Below are positions 7,621 to 17,213 of a DNA stretch of 64,000 nucleotides, one piece after another. Position 1 is the stretch's first letter; each line of letters starts with the position of its first letter. The DNA is taken from the NCBI GenBank assembly GCA_900769985.1, contig CAAGIS010000108.1, forward strand, positions 1 through 64,000, written 5' to 3'. The notes under the pieces are model-generated. The model was given only the letters and a program-made list of their open reading frames with translations, did no database searches and was not told where the DNA came from. Position numbers and translations under genes: made by a program. Source of the stretch: Spirochaetia bacterium. GTDB taxonomy: Bacteria > Spirochaetota > Spirochaetia > Treponematales > Treponemataceae.

Positions 7621-9711
7621 TTACTGCACGCTAAAAAGCAAATCTTCGTAACTCGGGAACGGTTTGTATTCTTCGCCTAAAAGCACTTCTATAGAATCTG
7701 CCGTTTCTCGGACTTTTTCCATCTGCGGAATTATCTTTACTGCATAAGTTTTTGCTTTTTCCATAATCGAATCTATCGCTTTTAATTCTTCATGCATTGC
7801 AAACAGTTTTTCTGAATTTATGTCAAGTTCGTTTATAAGGTTGTTAAGTTTTTTTAACATATTTATTCCTGCATCGCACAGATTGAAAACACGCTGCATT
7901 TTAAACTCTGTATCTGCAATGACATTCATATATTTGAATGCTGATGGAATTATGTTTTTGCTGACCATTTTAAGCATTGTTTCAACTTCGATGTTCAGTA
8001 CCTGACAGTATTTTTCAAGCTTTATGTCAAAATGACTTTGCATTTCGCTTTCTGTGTAAATCCCCATCTGCGTGTAAAGCCTTACATTTTTTTTGTCAAG
8101 GTAGTGCTCCATTGCATCCGGAGTTGTTCTGTAATTTTTTAGTCCGCGCGATTCTGCTTCTTTTATCCATGACTGGTCATAGCCGTTCCCGTTAAAAAGA
8201 ATTTTCCAGTGAGCCGTAATCTCGCGCTTGATTAATTTCTGTAAGTCTTTGTCAAAATCAGAAGATTTTTCAAGTTCGTCTGCAAAAGTTTTAAGCGTAT
8301 CTGAGAGAATTGCGTTAAGTGTCGTGTTAGGACCTGAGATTGAAAGAGCAGAACCGACTGAACGGAATTCAAAGCGGTTTCCTGTAAAGGCAAACGGGCT
8401 TGTCCTGTTCCTGTCTGTAGAGTCTTTTGGAATGCGCGGAAGAACATCAACTCCGATAGAAAGTTTTGTGTGTCCTTTGCTGTCGTATTCCGTACCGTCT
8501 TTGATTGATTCTAAAATTTCTTCAAGTTCATCACCAACATAAATCGACATTATTGCAGGCGGCGCTTCGTGAGAACCAAGTCTGTGGTCATTGCCGGCAC
8601 TTGCAACTGAACATCGCAGCAAGTCCTGATTGTCATCAACTGCTTTTATTACAGCTGTCAAAAATAAAAGAAACTGTGCGTTTTCGCGTGGGGTTTTTCC
8701 CGGAGAAAAAAGATTTTCTCCTTTGTCAGTTGCAATAGACCAGTTATTGTGCTTGCCGCTTCCGTTTACACCTTTAAAAGGTTTTTCGTGCAGAAGACAT
8801 ATAAGGCCGTGTCTGCGTGCGACTTTTTTCATTATTTCCATTGTAAGCTGGTTCTGGTCTGCAGCGAGATTTGAAGTCGTAAAGACTGGTGCCATTTCGT
8901 GCTGGGCAGGCGCTGCTTCGTTGTGTTCTGTTTTTGAATAAATGCCGAGTTTCCATAATTCAGTATTGAGGTCTTCCATATATTCAATTACGCGCGGCTT
9001 GATTGCAGCAAAGTACTGGTCGTCCATTTCCTGACCTTTTACAGGTTTTGCCCCGAATAAAGTTCGCCCTGTCATTTTTAAATCCTGACGCTTTTGATAG
9101 ACTTTTTCATCAACTAGAAAATATTCCTGTTCAGGTCCCATTGTGCTTGTAACGTGTTTTGCATTGTTTCCGAAAAGTTTTAAAATGCGCAGTGCCTGAG
9201 TATTGAGTGCTTCCATAGAACGCAAAAGCGGAGTTTTTTTGTCGAGTGCTTCGCCTGTATAAGAACAGAATGCTGTCGGAATACAAAGCGAATGGTCTTT
9301 TATAAACGGATATGAAGTAGGATCCCAGACAGTGTAACCTCGTGCTTCAAAAGTAGAACGTTTGCCGCCGCTTGGAAAACTAGATGCATCTGGTTCACCT
9401 TTTATAAGTTCTTTGCCGGAAAAAGACATTATGACTTTGCCTTCCTGAGCAGGAGTTAAAAAACTGTCGTGCTTTTCTGCCGTAATGCCTGTAAGTGGTT
9501 GAAACCAGTGCGTATAATGAGTTGCACCTTTTGAAATTGCCCAGTTTTTCATGCTTTCGGCAATCTGGTTTGCAACTTCGATATTAAGCGGAGTTCCGTT
9601 TTCCATTGTGCGTGTTAATTCATCGTAAACTTCTGGTGAGAGAGTCTGTTTCATTACCTGCTGGTTGTACACCATGCTACCGAAAATTTCCGGTATGTTT
9701 GTATCTGACAT
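7621..9711 (-). CDS. glnN: Type III glutamine synthetase
   Basis: The 696-residue length and the order of motifs identify GS-III, the long dodecameric form found in Bacteroides, cyanobacteria and spirochaetes. Visible features are TMGPEQEYFLVD, TEHNEAAPAQHEMAPVF, VNGSGKHNNWSIATDKG and RNRTSPFAFTGNRFEFRS, which carry the metal, ammonium and ATP/glutamate ligands. It makes glutamine from glutamate, ammonia and ATP in the cytoplasm and supplies amide nitrogen for, among others, PurF-type reactions. The ribosome site GGAG lies 8 nt before the ATG. It converges on the GH5 gene and is divergent from the gene at 9919 across an A/T-rich spacer of 207 nt. Confidence 0.96.
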   Translation of the reverse strand: MSDTNIPEIFGSMVYNQQVMKQTLSPEVYDELTRTMENGTPLNIEVANQIAESMKNWAISKGATHYTHWFQPLTGITAEKHDSFLTPAQEGKVIMSFSGKELIKGEPDASSFPSGGKRSTFEARGYTVWDPTSYPFIKDHSLCIPTAFCSYTGEALDKKTPLLRSMEALNTQALRILKLFGNNAKHVTSTMGPEQEYFLVDEKVYQKRQDLKMTGRTLFGAKPVKGQEMDDQYFAAIKPRVIEYMEDLNTELWKLGIYSKTEHNEAAPAQHEMAPVFTTSNLAADQNQLTMEIMKKVARRHGLICLLHEKPFKGVNGSGKHNNWSIATDKGENLFSPGKTPRENAQFLLFLTAVIKAVDDNQDLLRCSVASAGNDHRLGSHEAPPAIMSIYVGDELEEILESIKDGTEYDSKGHTKLSIGVDVLPRIPKDSTDRNRTSPFAFTGNRFEFRSVGSALSISGPNTTLNAILSDTLKTFADELEKSSDFDKDLQKLIKREITAHWKILFNGNGYDQSWIKEAESRGLKNYRTTPDAMEHYLDKKNVRLYTQMGIYTESEMQSHFDIKLEKYCQVLNIEVETMLKMVSKNIIPSAFKYMNVIADTEFKMQRVFNLCDAGINMLKKLNNLINELDINSEKLFAMHEELKAIDSIMEKAKTYAVKIIPQMEKVRETADSIEVLLGEEYKPFPSYEDLLFSVQ

Positions 9712-9882
9712 TTATAGCTCCAAAAAAAAAAGTGCAGAAAAGCCGTTTTTTTAGGATTTTCTGAATATATTAAATTATATTACATGATAATCAAAAAAAA
9801 ATCGATAAAATTTGTGCAGAATGACTAAAATGATGCGTTTTTTTTTCAGCAGTCAGAAAAGATTGTGCGGGCAAATAACAGT

Positions 9883-9911
9883 TTGACTTGAACTGATTTA
9901 ACAGATATTAT
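9883..9911 (+). promoter_or_regulatory. Near-consensus promoter 7 nt from ATG
   Basis: TTGACT (9883-9888), exactly 17 nt, TATTAT (9906-9911), then 7 nt to the ATG at 9919. This places transcription start at or next to the start codon. Confidence 0.65.
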
Positions 9912-9918
9912 ACTTATT

Positions 9919-11454
9919 ATGAAGAAAATTATACCTGCAGCATTCGTAATTATTGCTGCCGTACTGGCAGTTATATTTTTCAGTAGAAAGACAATTTCAA
10001 AAAAAGATGCAGATAATGTTCCGTCGCTTGTTACGGCAGATTCAGACGAAAAAAAATCTGTCCTTGAAGAACATAATGTAACGATTGTAGAAGAAAATAC
10101 ACCGACTTCTTTTTTGAGTTTAAAAAGTGATGAAACGCTTTTGAGTTCAATGGGAATTGATTTGAATAATGACAATCTTGATGATGAAATTATCGTCGTA
10201 AAAAAAGTTTCAAATCCGCGCCTTATAATCGTAATCGGAATTTATAATCCGAATACAAAAAACTATGTGCGCGTTTCAGAAATTCAGACGGAGGTAATTC
10301 AGTTCAGGTCGTTTTCTTACAACGGACTTGACATTACGGGTGAACATAAAACTTCGCTTGTCTATCAGGGTTTTACGGAAAATGGTATGTCAGTTTTGCA
10401 GATGTTTTTGTGCAGTGGAACGGCTGACAATTTTTCGCTTAGCAAAATCGGCGATTTTAAATCTGACGGAACGATTTTTATCCAGCAGTACAACAGGACT
10501 GACACTTATGAACTGTCGCAGAGTTCTGGAAAAAGTTTTCCGGTCTGGGTTTATTCCTCTGACCCCGAAGAAGGCTCAAGTTCTCTAAGTCAGATTCAGA
10601 CAGAGTACGACTGGGATCCTGTTCAGCGCAGGTACGTCCAGATACGGCAGATAAAAGTTACGGGAAGAAATCTTGCTGCAAAGGAACTTGAAAAAATTCA
10701 GGACGGTACTGTAGAGACTTTTGCAAATTATCTTAACGGTCTTTGGTATCAGATTTCGGGTGAATCGCAAAAAATCCGCTACATATTTTTTGACTACGAA
10801 AATTCAGAAGTCATTTTTATTGACGGCGACATTCAGGAAGTTTATACATGGCTTTCAAGCACGCTTTACAAAAACGGAATTTATTTGTCGACTTCAAATA
10901 TTTCAATTGAAAATTTAGGCCGCCGGTTTGCCGTAACGCTGACTGACATCGATCAGGTCAGAATCCGTGCCTACGATGATGTAAGGATGCACATTGGTGC
11001 AGACAACTTGTGGGACGGTCAGTACAAAAAACTTACTGACACTGATTCTTTTAACGTTCAGGAAAAAGACAATGCGCCTGTAGAAGAAATCGCAAAAGTT
11101 CTTGAAGAAACTTCAGGCTGGTATACGTCTGACGGTTCTCTGTTTTCTTTTAAAGATGGAAAGTATTTGATTACGACAGATGAATTTATTGAAGAAGGCG
11201 TGTTTGCGCTTTCTATGGCAGACGGTAAGGCTTTCATTCAGTTTAATCCAAAAGAAAGCCAGCGCTACATAGGTGATGCGTATCTTATCGGTTTTAAAGA
11301 GGTTCCGCGTACTGTTCGCTTAAAAAACGGAAAGACGAAGACTCTTTATGACAAAGATAAAAAGACACTTGTTTTAAAACCAATTGCGATAATGGCATCT
11401 GCGATAAATGAAATTTCTGGTAAAGTCGTAATGCTTAATGCACAGACAGATTAA
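9919..11454 (+). CDS. Membrane-anchored or exported protein, possibly pallilysin-related
   Basis: The 511-residue product starts with MKKII and a single hydrophobic segment (about residues 4-22) that acts as a signal anchor. There is no lipobox cysteine. The rest looks extracytoplasmic and beta-rich: SMGIDLNNDNLDDEIIVV resembles a calcium-loop or repeat-blade motif, followed by long alternating hydrophobic strands and late segments IRAYDDVRMHIGADNLWDG and YIGDAYLIGF. It reminds me of treponemal pallilysin-related proteins, but I see no HExxH zinc motif, so I do not assign protease activity. An HD-GYP gene follows 18 nt after the stop, so the two are probably co-transcribed. Confidence 0.75.
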   Translation: MKKIIPAAFVIIAAVLAVIFFSRKTISKKDADNVPSLVTADSDEKKSVLEEHNVTIVEENTPTSFLSLKSDETLLSSMGIDLNNDNLDDEIIVVKKVSNPRLIIVIGIYNPNTKNYVRVSEIQTEVIQFRSFSYNGLDITGEHKTSLVYQGFTENGMSVLQMFLCSGTADNFSLSKIGDFKSDGTIFIQQYNRTDTYELSQSSGKSFPVWVYSSDPEEGSSSLSQIQTEYDWDPVQRRYVQIRQIKVTGRNLAAKELEKIQDGTVETFANYLNGLWYQISGESQKIRYIFFDYENSEVIFIDGDIQEVYTWLSSTLYKNGIYLSTSNISIENLGRRFAVTLTDIDQVRIRAYDDVRMHIGADNLWDGQYKKLTDTDSFNVQEKDNAPVEEIAKVLEETSGWYTSDGSLFSFKDGKYLITTDEFIEEGVFALSMADGKAFIQFNPKESQRYIGDAYLIGFKEVPRTVRLKNGKTKTLYDKDKKTLVLKPIAIMASAINEISGKVVMLNAQTD

Positions 11455-11472
11455 AATTATGCGGAAGAGTTT

Positions 11473-12849
11473 ATGGAACAGTTAATTGAATTAGACGATG
11501 ATGTCCCGGAACTTGAAGAAGAGTTATATATTCCCAAATCGTGCCTTACTGCAGGTCAGGTGGTAAATCTTTTAAGGCGGATGTTACATTCGGTAAATCC
11601 TTTTTACATAGATCTTGCAGAGCATACGGCTTTTTGCGCAATTAAAATATTTGAATTGGCAAAGTCTAAAAAAAATTTGAACCTCGGCATTGACCGGGAC
11701 AATTTGATTTTGCTGTCACTCTTTTTTACAATCGGTGCGTACAAAAATGACGAAATTGATTTGTTTGACAAAGACTCCAAAGGCAACAGACAGTCAAATA
11801 TGTTTTTGTATACGTTTTTGTTTTTAAAACATCTGACACCTCTGGATGATGTCGCAGAGGCAGTTCTCTTTCATGGCTACAGTTACAGCGGTGCAAAGGA
11901 ACTGGAATTTTCTTATGCCGAATATTCTTCCCTGATTTTTACATGTGCGCGCTTTTGCGTAGAACTCCAGAAAAATAATTATGTTTTTGATGAGAGCATT
12001 TTGTCTTCGGAATTTATAAAAGAATGCAGTTCATTGTACAATCCGATTTATGTTGATTTATTCCTTGAAGCAAATAAAAACGGAGAAATAACAAAAGAGT
12101 TTCAGTCAGGGAATTATTTTTCCCTTCTTGATGAATACTGCAATTCGCTTAAGCTGAACTATGACGACACTTTTTCGCTTTTAAAAATGCTCATCTATAC
12201 GATAGACTTTATCAGTACGTCGACTGTAACTCATGTAATAAGTACGGCATTTCATGCTACTGAAATCTGCAAACTTGAAAATCTTTCTGACTCAGAAACT
12301 GACGAAGTTTTTACGGCAGCTGTAATCCATGACTTCGGAAAGCTCGATGTTGACGTAAATATTTTGGAAAGCTCTGAACGCCTGTCTGAATCTGACATGG
12401 AAAAAATGAGATGTCATGTCAAAGCTGGAATGAAAATATGTGACGGAATCGTAAGCCAGAAAATTGCGGATATTGCTTTCCGACATCACGAGGCATTGGA
12501 CGGTTCAGGCTATCCTCTCGGTTTGACAGAAAAAGACTTGTCAGTCCAGCAGAGAATTCTTGCAGTCGCCGATATTTTTTCTGCCCTCACAGATGCAAGG
12601 ACTTATAAGCCGTCGTTCCCGAAAGAAAAAACTATCGGAATTCTTGAATCAATGAGCAGCAAAAATAAAATTGACTCAAAAATTTTTGCCGATGTAAAAA
12701 ACAATTACGATGATATTATTCTCCAAACGCAGAAAAGGCGCCCAATGCTCATTACAAACTTAGGTTACGTATTAGTCGACTACATGCAGCTAAAAAAATA
12801 CGAAACACTTCCTGACTTGATTACCGCCATCCGCCAGTCCTATAGTTAA
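11473..12849 (+). CDS. HD-GYP domain protein, probable cyclic-di-GMP phosphodiesterase
   Basis: In this 458-residue protein residues 1-230 form an unassigned N-terminal domain. The HD-GYP domain follows, with the metal pair in AAVIHDFGKLD (H286, D287), a downstream HVKAG and the signature RHHEALDGSGYPLG at about residues 337-350, then AVADIFSALTDARTYKP. Such enzymes hydrolyse cyclic-di-GMP to pGpG or GMP. The GYP triplet is intact. The N-terminal part may be a sensory or interaction domain. It forms a likely operon with the anchored protein upstream. A PilZ protein, a c-di-GMP receptor type, is encoded in the accessory region at 60.7 kb. Confidence 0.88.
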   Translation: MEQLIELDDDVPELEEELYIPKSCLTAGQVVNLLRRMLHSVNPFYIDLAEHTAFCAIKIFELAKSKKNLNLGIDRDNLILLSLFFTIGAYKNDEIDLFDKDSKGNRQSNMFLYTFLFLKHLTPLDDVAEAVLFHGYSYSGAKELEFSYAEYSSLIFTCARFCVELQKNNYVFDESILSSEFIKECSSLYNPIYVDLFLEANKNGEITKEFQSGNYFSLLDEYCNSLKLNYDDTFSLLKMLIYTIDFISTSTVTHVISTAFHATEICKLENLSDSETDEVFTAAVIHDFGKLDVDVNILESSERLSESDMEKMRCHVKAGMKICDGIVSQKIADIAFRHHEALDGSGYPLGLTEKDLSVQQRILAVADIFSALTDARTYKPSFPKEKTIGILESMSSKNKIDSKIFADVKNNYDDIILQTQKRRPMLITNLGYVLVDYMQLKKYETLPDLITAIRQSYS

Positions 12850-12852
12850 ACC

Positions 12853-13135
12853 AAATGTTAGTAAGCCACTGGAAATTCCCATCGCTCCAACACCACATAG
12901 AGAATTGCTCCGCAATTCTCGTAGCGCAAGATAAATCAAATGTTAGTAAGCCACTGGAAATTCTCGTCGCTCCAACGCCACATAGAGAATTGCCCTGCAA
13001 TTCTCGTAGCGCAAGATAAAACAATTGTTAGTAAGTTGCTGGAAATTCCTGTCGCTCCAACACCTCATAGAGTTTTGCTTTTGCAAAACTCGTAGCGCAA
13101 GATAAGCTAATTGTTAGTAAGTTGTTGTAAATTCA
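12853..13135 (+). repeat. Dispersed hairpin repeat array, three units, 85-bp period
   Basis: Three tandem units begin CATAG at 12896, 12981 and 13066. Their hairpins are GAGAATTGC/GCAATTCTC (12900-12920), the same stem at 12985-13005, and GAGTTTTGC/GCAAAACTC at 13070-13091. The third unit has changed both arms in a compensating way. Each unit continues with CGTAGCGCAAGATAA and a conserved TTAGTAAG...GGAAATTC block. The array fills most of the spacer between the HD-GYP gene and ilvC. Confidence 0.9.
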
Positions 13136-13191
13136 CTTGCGCCCCTTTACTAAATTCCCCTATTACTATATATTTAATTATACTAAAGAAC

Positions 13192-13207
13192 TTGAAACAT
13201 ATTTCAA
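13192..13207. promoter_or_regulatory. Palindrome TTGAAACATATTTCAA upstream of ilvC
   Basis: A perfect 6-bp inverted repeat with a 4-nt centre lies about 40 nt before the ilvC start, where a promoter would be expected. It could be an operator. No T-box or leader peptide was seen in the rest of the spacer. Confidence 0.35.
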
Positions 13208-13248
13208 TTCTGTAATATTTGTAAATAAACACATTTGGAGGAAATAAA

Positions 13249-14727
13249 ATGGGAAATAATTATTTCAATTCAATTCCATGGCGCGAAGCACGGCTTCAGC
13301 TTGGACATTGTCGTTCAATGGCAAAAGAAGAATTCGCTGACGGTGTAAATGCACTCAAAGGTAAAAAAATCGTAATTGTCGGCTGCGGTGCACAGGGATT
13401 GAACCAGGGAATGTGTCTTCGTGATTCCGGTCTTGACGTAAGCTATGCTCTCCGTGAAAGCGCAATTACAGAAAAACGTCAGTCATGGAAAAACGCTACT
13501 GAAAACGGTTTTAAAGTCGGTACTTATGACGAACTTATTCCAACTGCTGATCTCGTAGGAAACCTTACGCCAGACAAACAGCACACTCCTGTAATCACAG
13601 AAGTAATGAAAAGAATGAAACATGGCTCTGCGTTGTGGTATTCACACGGCTTTAACATGATTGAAGAAGGAATGCAGATTCGCCCGGATATCACTGTCGT
13701 AATGTGCGCTCCTAAAGGACCTGGTACAGAAGTATGGCATGAATTCCAACGAGGATTCGGTGTTCCAGACCTTATCGCAGTTCATCCTGTAAATGACCCT
13801 GAAGGTAAAGGCTGGGCTTATGCAAAAGCTCTCGCTGTCGGAATGGGCGGTTCTAAAGCCGGCGTTCTTGAGTCAAGCTTTGTTGCAGAAGTAAAATCTG
13901 ATCTTATGGGCGAGCAGACAATTTTGTGCGGTATGCTTCAGGCAGGAACTATCGTATGCTACGACAAAATGGTTCAAGACGGAATGGATCCGAAATATGT
14001 TACAAAGTTCCTTATGCATGGCTGGAACGTAATTTCAGAAGCTCTCAAATGGGGCGGAATTACAAATATGATGGATCGTCTTTCTAACCCTGCAAAAATC
14101 AAGGCAAACGAACTTTCAAAAGAAATTAAAAAGCTCCTTGCTCCTCTTTATCAGAAACACATGGATGACATCATAAGCGGAAAATTTTCTTCTACAATGA
14201 TGCAGGACTGGGCAAACAAAGATCACGACCTTTTGACATGGCGTGAGGAAACAGGAAAACTTCCGTTTGAACATGACGAAGAATCTTCTGAAGAAATCAC
14301 AGAGCAGGAATATTTTGACAAAGGTATCCTTATGGTAGCAATGGTAAAAGCCGGCTGTGAACTTGCATTTGAAACTATGGTAGATGCTGGAATCAAAGAA
14401 GAATCTGCTTACTACGAATCTTTGCATGAAGTTCCGCTTATTGCAAACTTGATTGACAGAAAGCGCCTCTACGAAATGAACCGCGTAATTTCTGACACAG
14501 CAGAATACGGATGTTACCTTTTTGCAAATGTTGCAGCTCCGATGATGGCAAAAGAATTGATGCCAAAATTGACTACAGAAGTAATCGGTAAAGGTCTTTC
14601 AAATAAAGACACTGCCGTAAGCAATACAGAACTCGTAGCAGTAAATGCAGAAATCCGTAACCACCCGATTGAAGTCGTAGGTCGCAGACTCCGCGCTTAC
14701 ATGACAGCAATGAAACCTGTCCTTTAA
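13249..14727 (+). CDS. ilvC: Ketol-acid reductoisomerase, class II (long form)
   Basis: The 492 residues match the long E. coli-type KARI that carries two knotted C-terminal domains, rather than the 330-residue class I form. The NADPH-binding motif [10 protein letters not shown] lies near residues 48-57. The metal-binding and catalytic positions appear in [13 protein letters not shown] and in [23 protein letters not shown]. The enzyme isomerises and reduces acetolactate in valine and leucine synthesis and its homologue in isoleucine synthesis. A GGAGG ribosome site precedes the ATG. It stands alone, bounded by a repeat array upstream and a strong terminator downstream, so it is not in an ilv operon here. 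Confidence 0.97.
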   Translation: MGNNYFNSIPWREARLQLGHCRSMAKEEFADGVNALKGKKIVIVGCGAQGLNQGMCLRDSGLDVSYALRESAITEKRQSWKNATENGFKVGTYDELIPTADLVGNLTPDKQHTPVITEVMKRMKHGSALWYSHGFNMIEEGMQIRPDITVVMCAPKGPGTEVWHEFQRGFGVPDLIAVHPVNDPEGKGWAYAKALAVGMGGSKAGVLESSFVAEVKSDLMGEQTILCGMLQAGTIVCYDKMVQDGMDPKYVTKFLMHGWNVISEALKWGGITNMMDRLSNPAKIKANELSKEIKKLLAPLYQKHMDDIISGKFSSTMMQDWANKDHDLLTWREETGKLPFEHDEESSEEITEQEYFDKGILMVAMVKAGCELAFETMVDAGIKEESAYYESLHEVPLIANLIDRKRLYEMNRVISDTAEYGCYLFANVAAPMMAKELMPKLTTEVIGKGLSNKDTAVSNTELVAVNAEIRNHPIEVVGRRLRAYMTAMKPVL

Positions 14728-14754
14728 TAAATATTATTAAGATTAAACAGAAAG

Positions 14755-14787
14755 CCGCAGCTTTAAAAACTGCGGTTTTTTTCTTTT
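14755..14787 (+). terminator. Intrinsic terminator after ilvC
   Basis: CCGCAG (14755-14760) pairs with CTGCGG (14770-14775) around a 9-nt loop and is followed by a long T-rich tract. Confidence 0.85.
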
Positions 14788-14794
14788 ACAATTA

Positions 14795-14823
14795 ATGACA
14801 AGAATTTGTCATGCTGATATACT
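14795..14823 (+). promoter_or_regulatory. Promoter 7 nt from ATG (CDF transporter)
   Basis: ATGACA (14795-14800), 17 nt, TATACT (14818-14823), then 7 nt to the ATG at 14831. The upstream ATG at 14795 forms the -35 box, so translation from it is unlikely. Confidence 0.55.
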
Positions 14824-14830
14824 GTTTTTC

Positions 14831-16003
14831 ATGTTTTCACTATTAACTAGAATTTTTATAAAAAATTATGATGACGTAAAAAATCCTGCTGTCCGCCAGC
14901 AGTACGGTACTCTTTCAGGATTTTACGGAATTTTTCTGAATATTGCATTGTTTGCCATTAAGCTTGCGGCAGGCTTGATTTCAAAATCAATTGCCATTAC
15001 AGCCGATGCAATGAACAATCTTTCTGATGCAGGCGCTTCTATAATTACAGTTCTCGGTTTTAAACTGTCAGGCAAAAAACCTGATAAAGATCATCCTTTC
15101 GGTCACGGTCGCTTTGAATACATCACCGGGCTTTTTGTTTCTGTCCTCATTCTGATGATGGGCTTTGAATTATTAAAGTCGTCTGCATCATCAGTCCTTC
15201 ATCCTGAACCTGTGAACGGCACTTTGCTTTCCGTCATCATTCTCGTAATTTCAATCTGCGTAAAAGCTTACATGTATTTTTTTAACCACAAAGTTTCAAA
15301 AAAAATAAATTCCGCATCGATGGAAGCAACTGCAAAAGACAGCCTTTCAGATACAGTTTCAACTTTTGTCGTTTTAATTTCGACAGTCATTTACATGCTG
15401 AACTTAACAAACTTGCCTGTCGATGGTATTGCCGGACTTTTCGTTTCGCTTTTTATCATCAAAAACGGAATCGAATCCGTGCGCGATACGATTCAGCCTT
15501 TGCTCGGTCAGCCGCCGGAAAAAGAATTTGTCGAAGAAATTGAACGTCTTGTAATGTCTCATGAAATTGTCGAAGGAATTCACGATTTGATAGTTCACGA
15601 TTATGGTCCGGGGCGTGTTATGGTTTCGCTCCATGCCGAAGTCGACGGAACAAAAAACATTTTTGACATTCACGATGAAATCGATAATATCGAAGTTGAA
15701 CTCGGCGAAAAATTCAACTGTACTGCAACAATTCATATGGACCCAATTGACATAAACTCAAGAGAGATAAAAGAACTTAAGGAACTAGTAAAGACTTGCG
15801 CAAAAGAAATTTATGCAGATTTAACGATTCACGATTTGCGGATAGTTCCCGGAACGACACATACAAATGTCCTGTTTGATTTAGTAAAACCTCATGAGTG
15901 CACTATTCCTGACAGTCAGCTTTCAGAAATGCTTTCAAAAAAAGTCAATGATTTAAAACCGAAATATTTTTGCGTAATAAAAGTAGAGCCGCCTTTTGTC
16001 TGA
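14831..16003 (+). CDS. Cation diffusion facilitator family metal exporter
   Basis: From the ATG at 14831 the product is 390 residues. It has about six membrane spans followed by a C-terminal cytoplasmic metal-binding domain that begins near the end of the last span. The metal-site motifs ITADAMNNLSDAGAS (span 2) and KDHPFGHGRFEY are those of CDF proteins, and EATAKDSLSDTVST supplies the second half-site in span 5. These proton-coupled exporters move Zn2+, Mn2+, Fe2+ or Co2+ out of the cytoplasm as dimers. The DxxxD pattern does not fix the metal. An extra C-terminal stretch of about 80 residues repeats the CDF dimerisation fold, as in some Treponema and Clostridia proteins. Confidence 0.9.
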   Translation: MFSLLTRIFIKNYDDVKNPAVRQQYGTLSGFYGIFLNIALFAIKLAAGLISKSIAITADAMNNLSDAGASIITVLGFKLSGKKPDKDHPFGHGRFEYITGLFVSVLILMMGFELLKSSASSVLHPEPVNGTLLSVIILVISICVKAYMYFFNHKVSKKINSASMEATAKDSLSDTVSTFVVLISTVIYMLNLTNLPVDGIAGLFVSLFIIKNGIESVRDTIQPLLGQPPEKEFVEEIERLVMSHEIVEGIHDLIVHDYGPGRVMVSLHAEVDGTKNIFDIHDEIDNIEVELGEKFNCTATIHMDPIDINSREIKELKELVKTCAKEIYADLTIHDLRIVPGTTHTNVLFDLVKPHECTIPDSQLSEMLSKKVNDLKPKYFCVIKVEPPFV

Positions 16004-16052
16004 AATAAAACAAAGGCAGCCCTGTTTTGATTTAGCTACATTCAGTGTTTCC

Positions 16053-16523
16053 TTATGCTTCGACTGCAATAAAACTGCCTGCAGCTGCTTTTTCTGCATA
16101 GATGCTGCGGGTATTTTTGTACGGATTTTTTAATGCAGTAATCTGCGTCCTGATTTGTGTGATATGTGTTTTTAAAAGTTCTCTGTTTTTCTGGTTCTGG
16201 GCAAGGACTTTTTTCTGTAAGTCTTCAAGGTCTTTTTGAATTTCATTTACAGAATCGTCTTTGATGCTTGAGCCTTTTGATTTGTAAAGTTCTGACATAG
16301 GCACAATTACTTTCTGCAGATTCATTATGTTTGCAACGACCTGCTGCTCGAGCTCTGTGTGGGCTAAAAGTTTTTCTGCATTTTCGTCTTCGATTGAATT
16401 TTCCTGTTTTTCGAGGACTGTCAGATATTCCCTGAATTTTTCACGCTGCTTTTCAAGGAGAAGGCGGAATTTTTTTAAAAGTGCAATGCGTTCGTTAAGT
16501 TCTTCCTGTGTAATCTGTTCCAT
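16053..16523 (-). CDS. flgN: FlgN-like flagellar hook-filament junction chaperone
   Basis: This is a 156-residue, almost entirely helical protein with heptad-like charge patterning and the layout of FlgN: an N-terminal segment LNERIALLKKFRLLLEKQREKF and a C-terminal stretch ending in KNPYKNTRSIYAEKAAAGSF. FlgN keeps FlgK and FlgL unfolded for export. The call rests mainly on its position directly downstream of fliS, with the two genes 6 nt apart, because FlgN proteins diverge strongly. Both would be transcribed from the sigma-28-type promoter at 17.03 kb. Confidence 0.75.
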   Translation of the reverse strand: MEQITQEELNERIALLKKFRLLLEKQREKFREYLTVLEKQENSIEDENAEKLLAHTELEQQVVANIMNLQKVIVPMSELYKSKGSSIKDDSVNEIQKDLEDLQKKVLAQNQKNRELLKTHITQIRTQITALKNPYKNTRSIYAEKAAAGSFIAVEA

Positions 16524-16529
16524 AATGAT

Positions 16530-16970
16530 TTACCCCTCGATATTTAATGCCTGCTGAACTTTTGTAGTCTGCGTTGTCGCACTTGAAGCTGCAGCCTGTC
16601 GCCATGACTCGCAGAGTTCGCTCATCATTTTTAGTATTGATTCAACGATTGCCTTGTCTTTTTTTATGTTTGCATCTGTAAGCTGCCTGTTAAAGAAAAT
16701 GTAGAGAGCCATCAAGTTTTTTGCAATTTCTCCGCCTTTTTCCATATCAAGAGAAACTTGAAGTTCCGTAATTATTTCCTGCGACTTTAAAATGCTTTTT
16801 CCGAATCGTTCGATGTTCTGTACAGGAAGATTTGAATCTTCAGAAAATAAAGAAGATGCCAGTGTCAGCTGCCTTACTGCCTCTTCGTATAAAAGAACGA
16901 CCAGCCTTCCCTGGCTTGCTGTTTTTACATTTGTTTCTTTGTAGGCATTGTAAGCCTGTGTATAACCCAT
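16530..16970 (-). CDS. fliS: Flagellin export chaperone FliS
   Basis: At 146 residues this matches the FliS family: an N-terminal AYNAYKETNVKTASQGRLVVLLYEEAVRQL, including the conserved Y-x-x-T/N and QGRLVVLLYEEA stretch, and a helical core with GGEIAKNLMALYIFFNRQLTDAN. It binds the C-terminus of flagellin (FlaB in spirochaetes) to prevent premature polymerisation. It is first in a two-gene operon with flgN, divergent from ftsH. A sigma-28-type promoter precedes it, which fits a late flagellar gene. Confidence 0.92.
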   Translation of the reverse strand: MGYTQAYNAYKETNVKTASQGRLVVLLYEEAVRQLTLASSLFSEDSNLPVQNIERFGKSILKSQEIITELQVSLDMEKGGEIAKNLMALYIFFNRQLTDANIKKDKAIVESILKMMSELCESWRQAAASSATTQTTKVQQALNIEG

Positions 16971-17032
16971 TGTTTTCCCCCTTTTTTCACGGCTGCCTTT
17001 TAAGCAGGTAAAAAAACAGTATATCGTTTAGA

Positions 17033-17059
17033 TTGTCGGGAATTTAAAAAAAAACTTTA
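17033..17059 (-). promoter_or_regulatory. Sigma-28 (FliA)-type promoter for fliS-flgN
   Basis: Read on the minus strand: TAAAGTTT (17052-17059), exactly 11 nt, then CCCGACAA (17033-17040). The enterobacterial FliA consensus is TAAAGTTT-N11-GCCGATAA, so the -35 matches in 8 of 8 and the -10 in 6 of 8 positions. The predicted start is about 50 nt before the fliS ATG. Confidence 0.7.
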
Positions 17060-17213
17060 GCAAAACAGACATAAAAAAGTAAAAATTATTTTTGTATATG
17101 ATTTTTTTTTGCGGTAAAAATCACTTGATAAAAATCATTTTAATGATGACTATTTTTAATAATTTTCGTATACTTTATAATATATAATAGAAATTAGTTT
17201 TACAGGAATAAAA

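Noticed and set aside
13136..13248. T-box or riboswitch before ilvC
   Set aside because: No specifier loop, T-box consensus or terminator pair could be found in about 110 nt.
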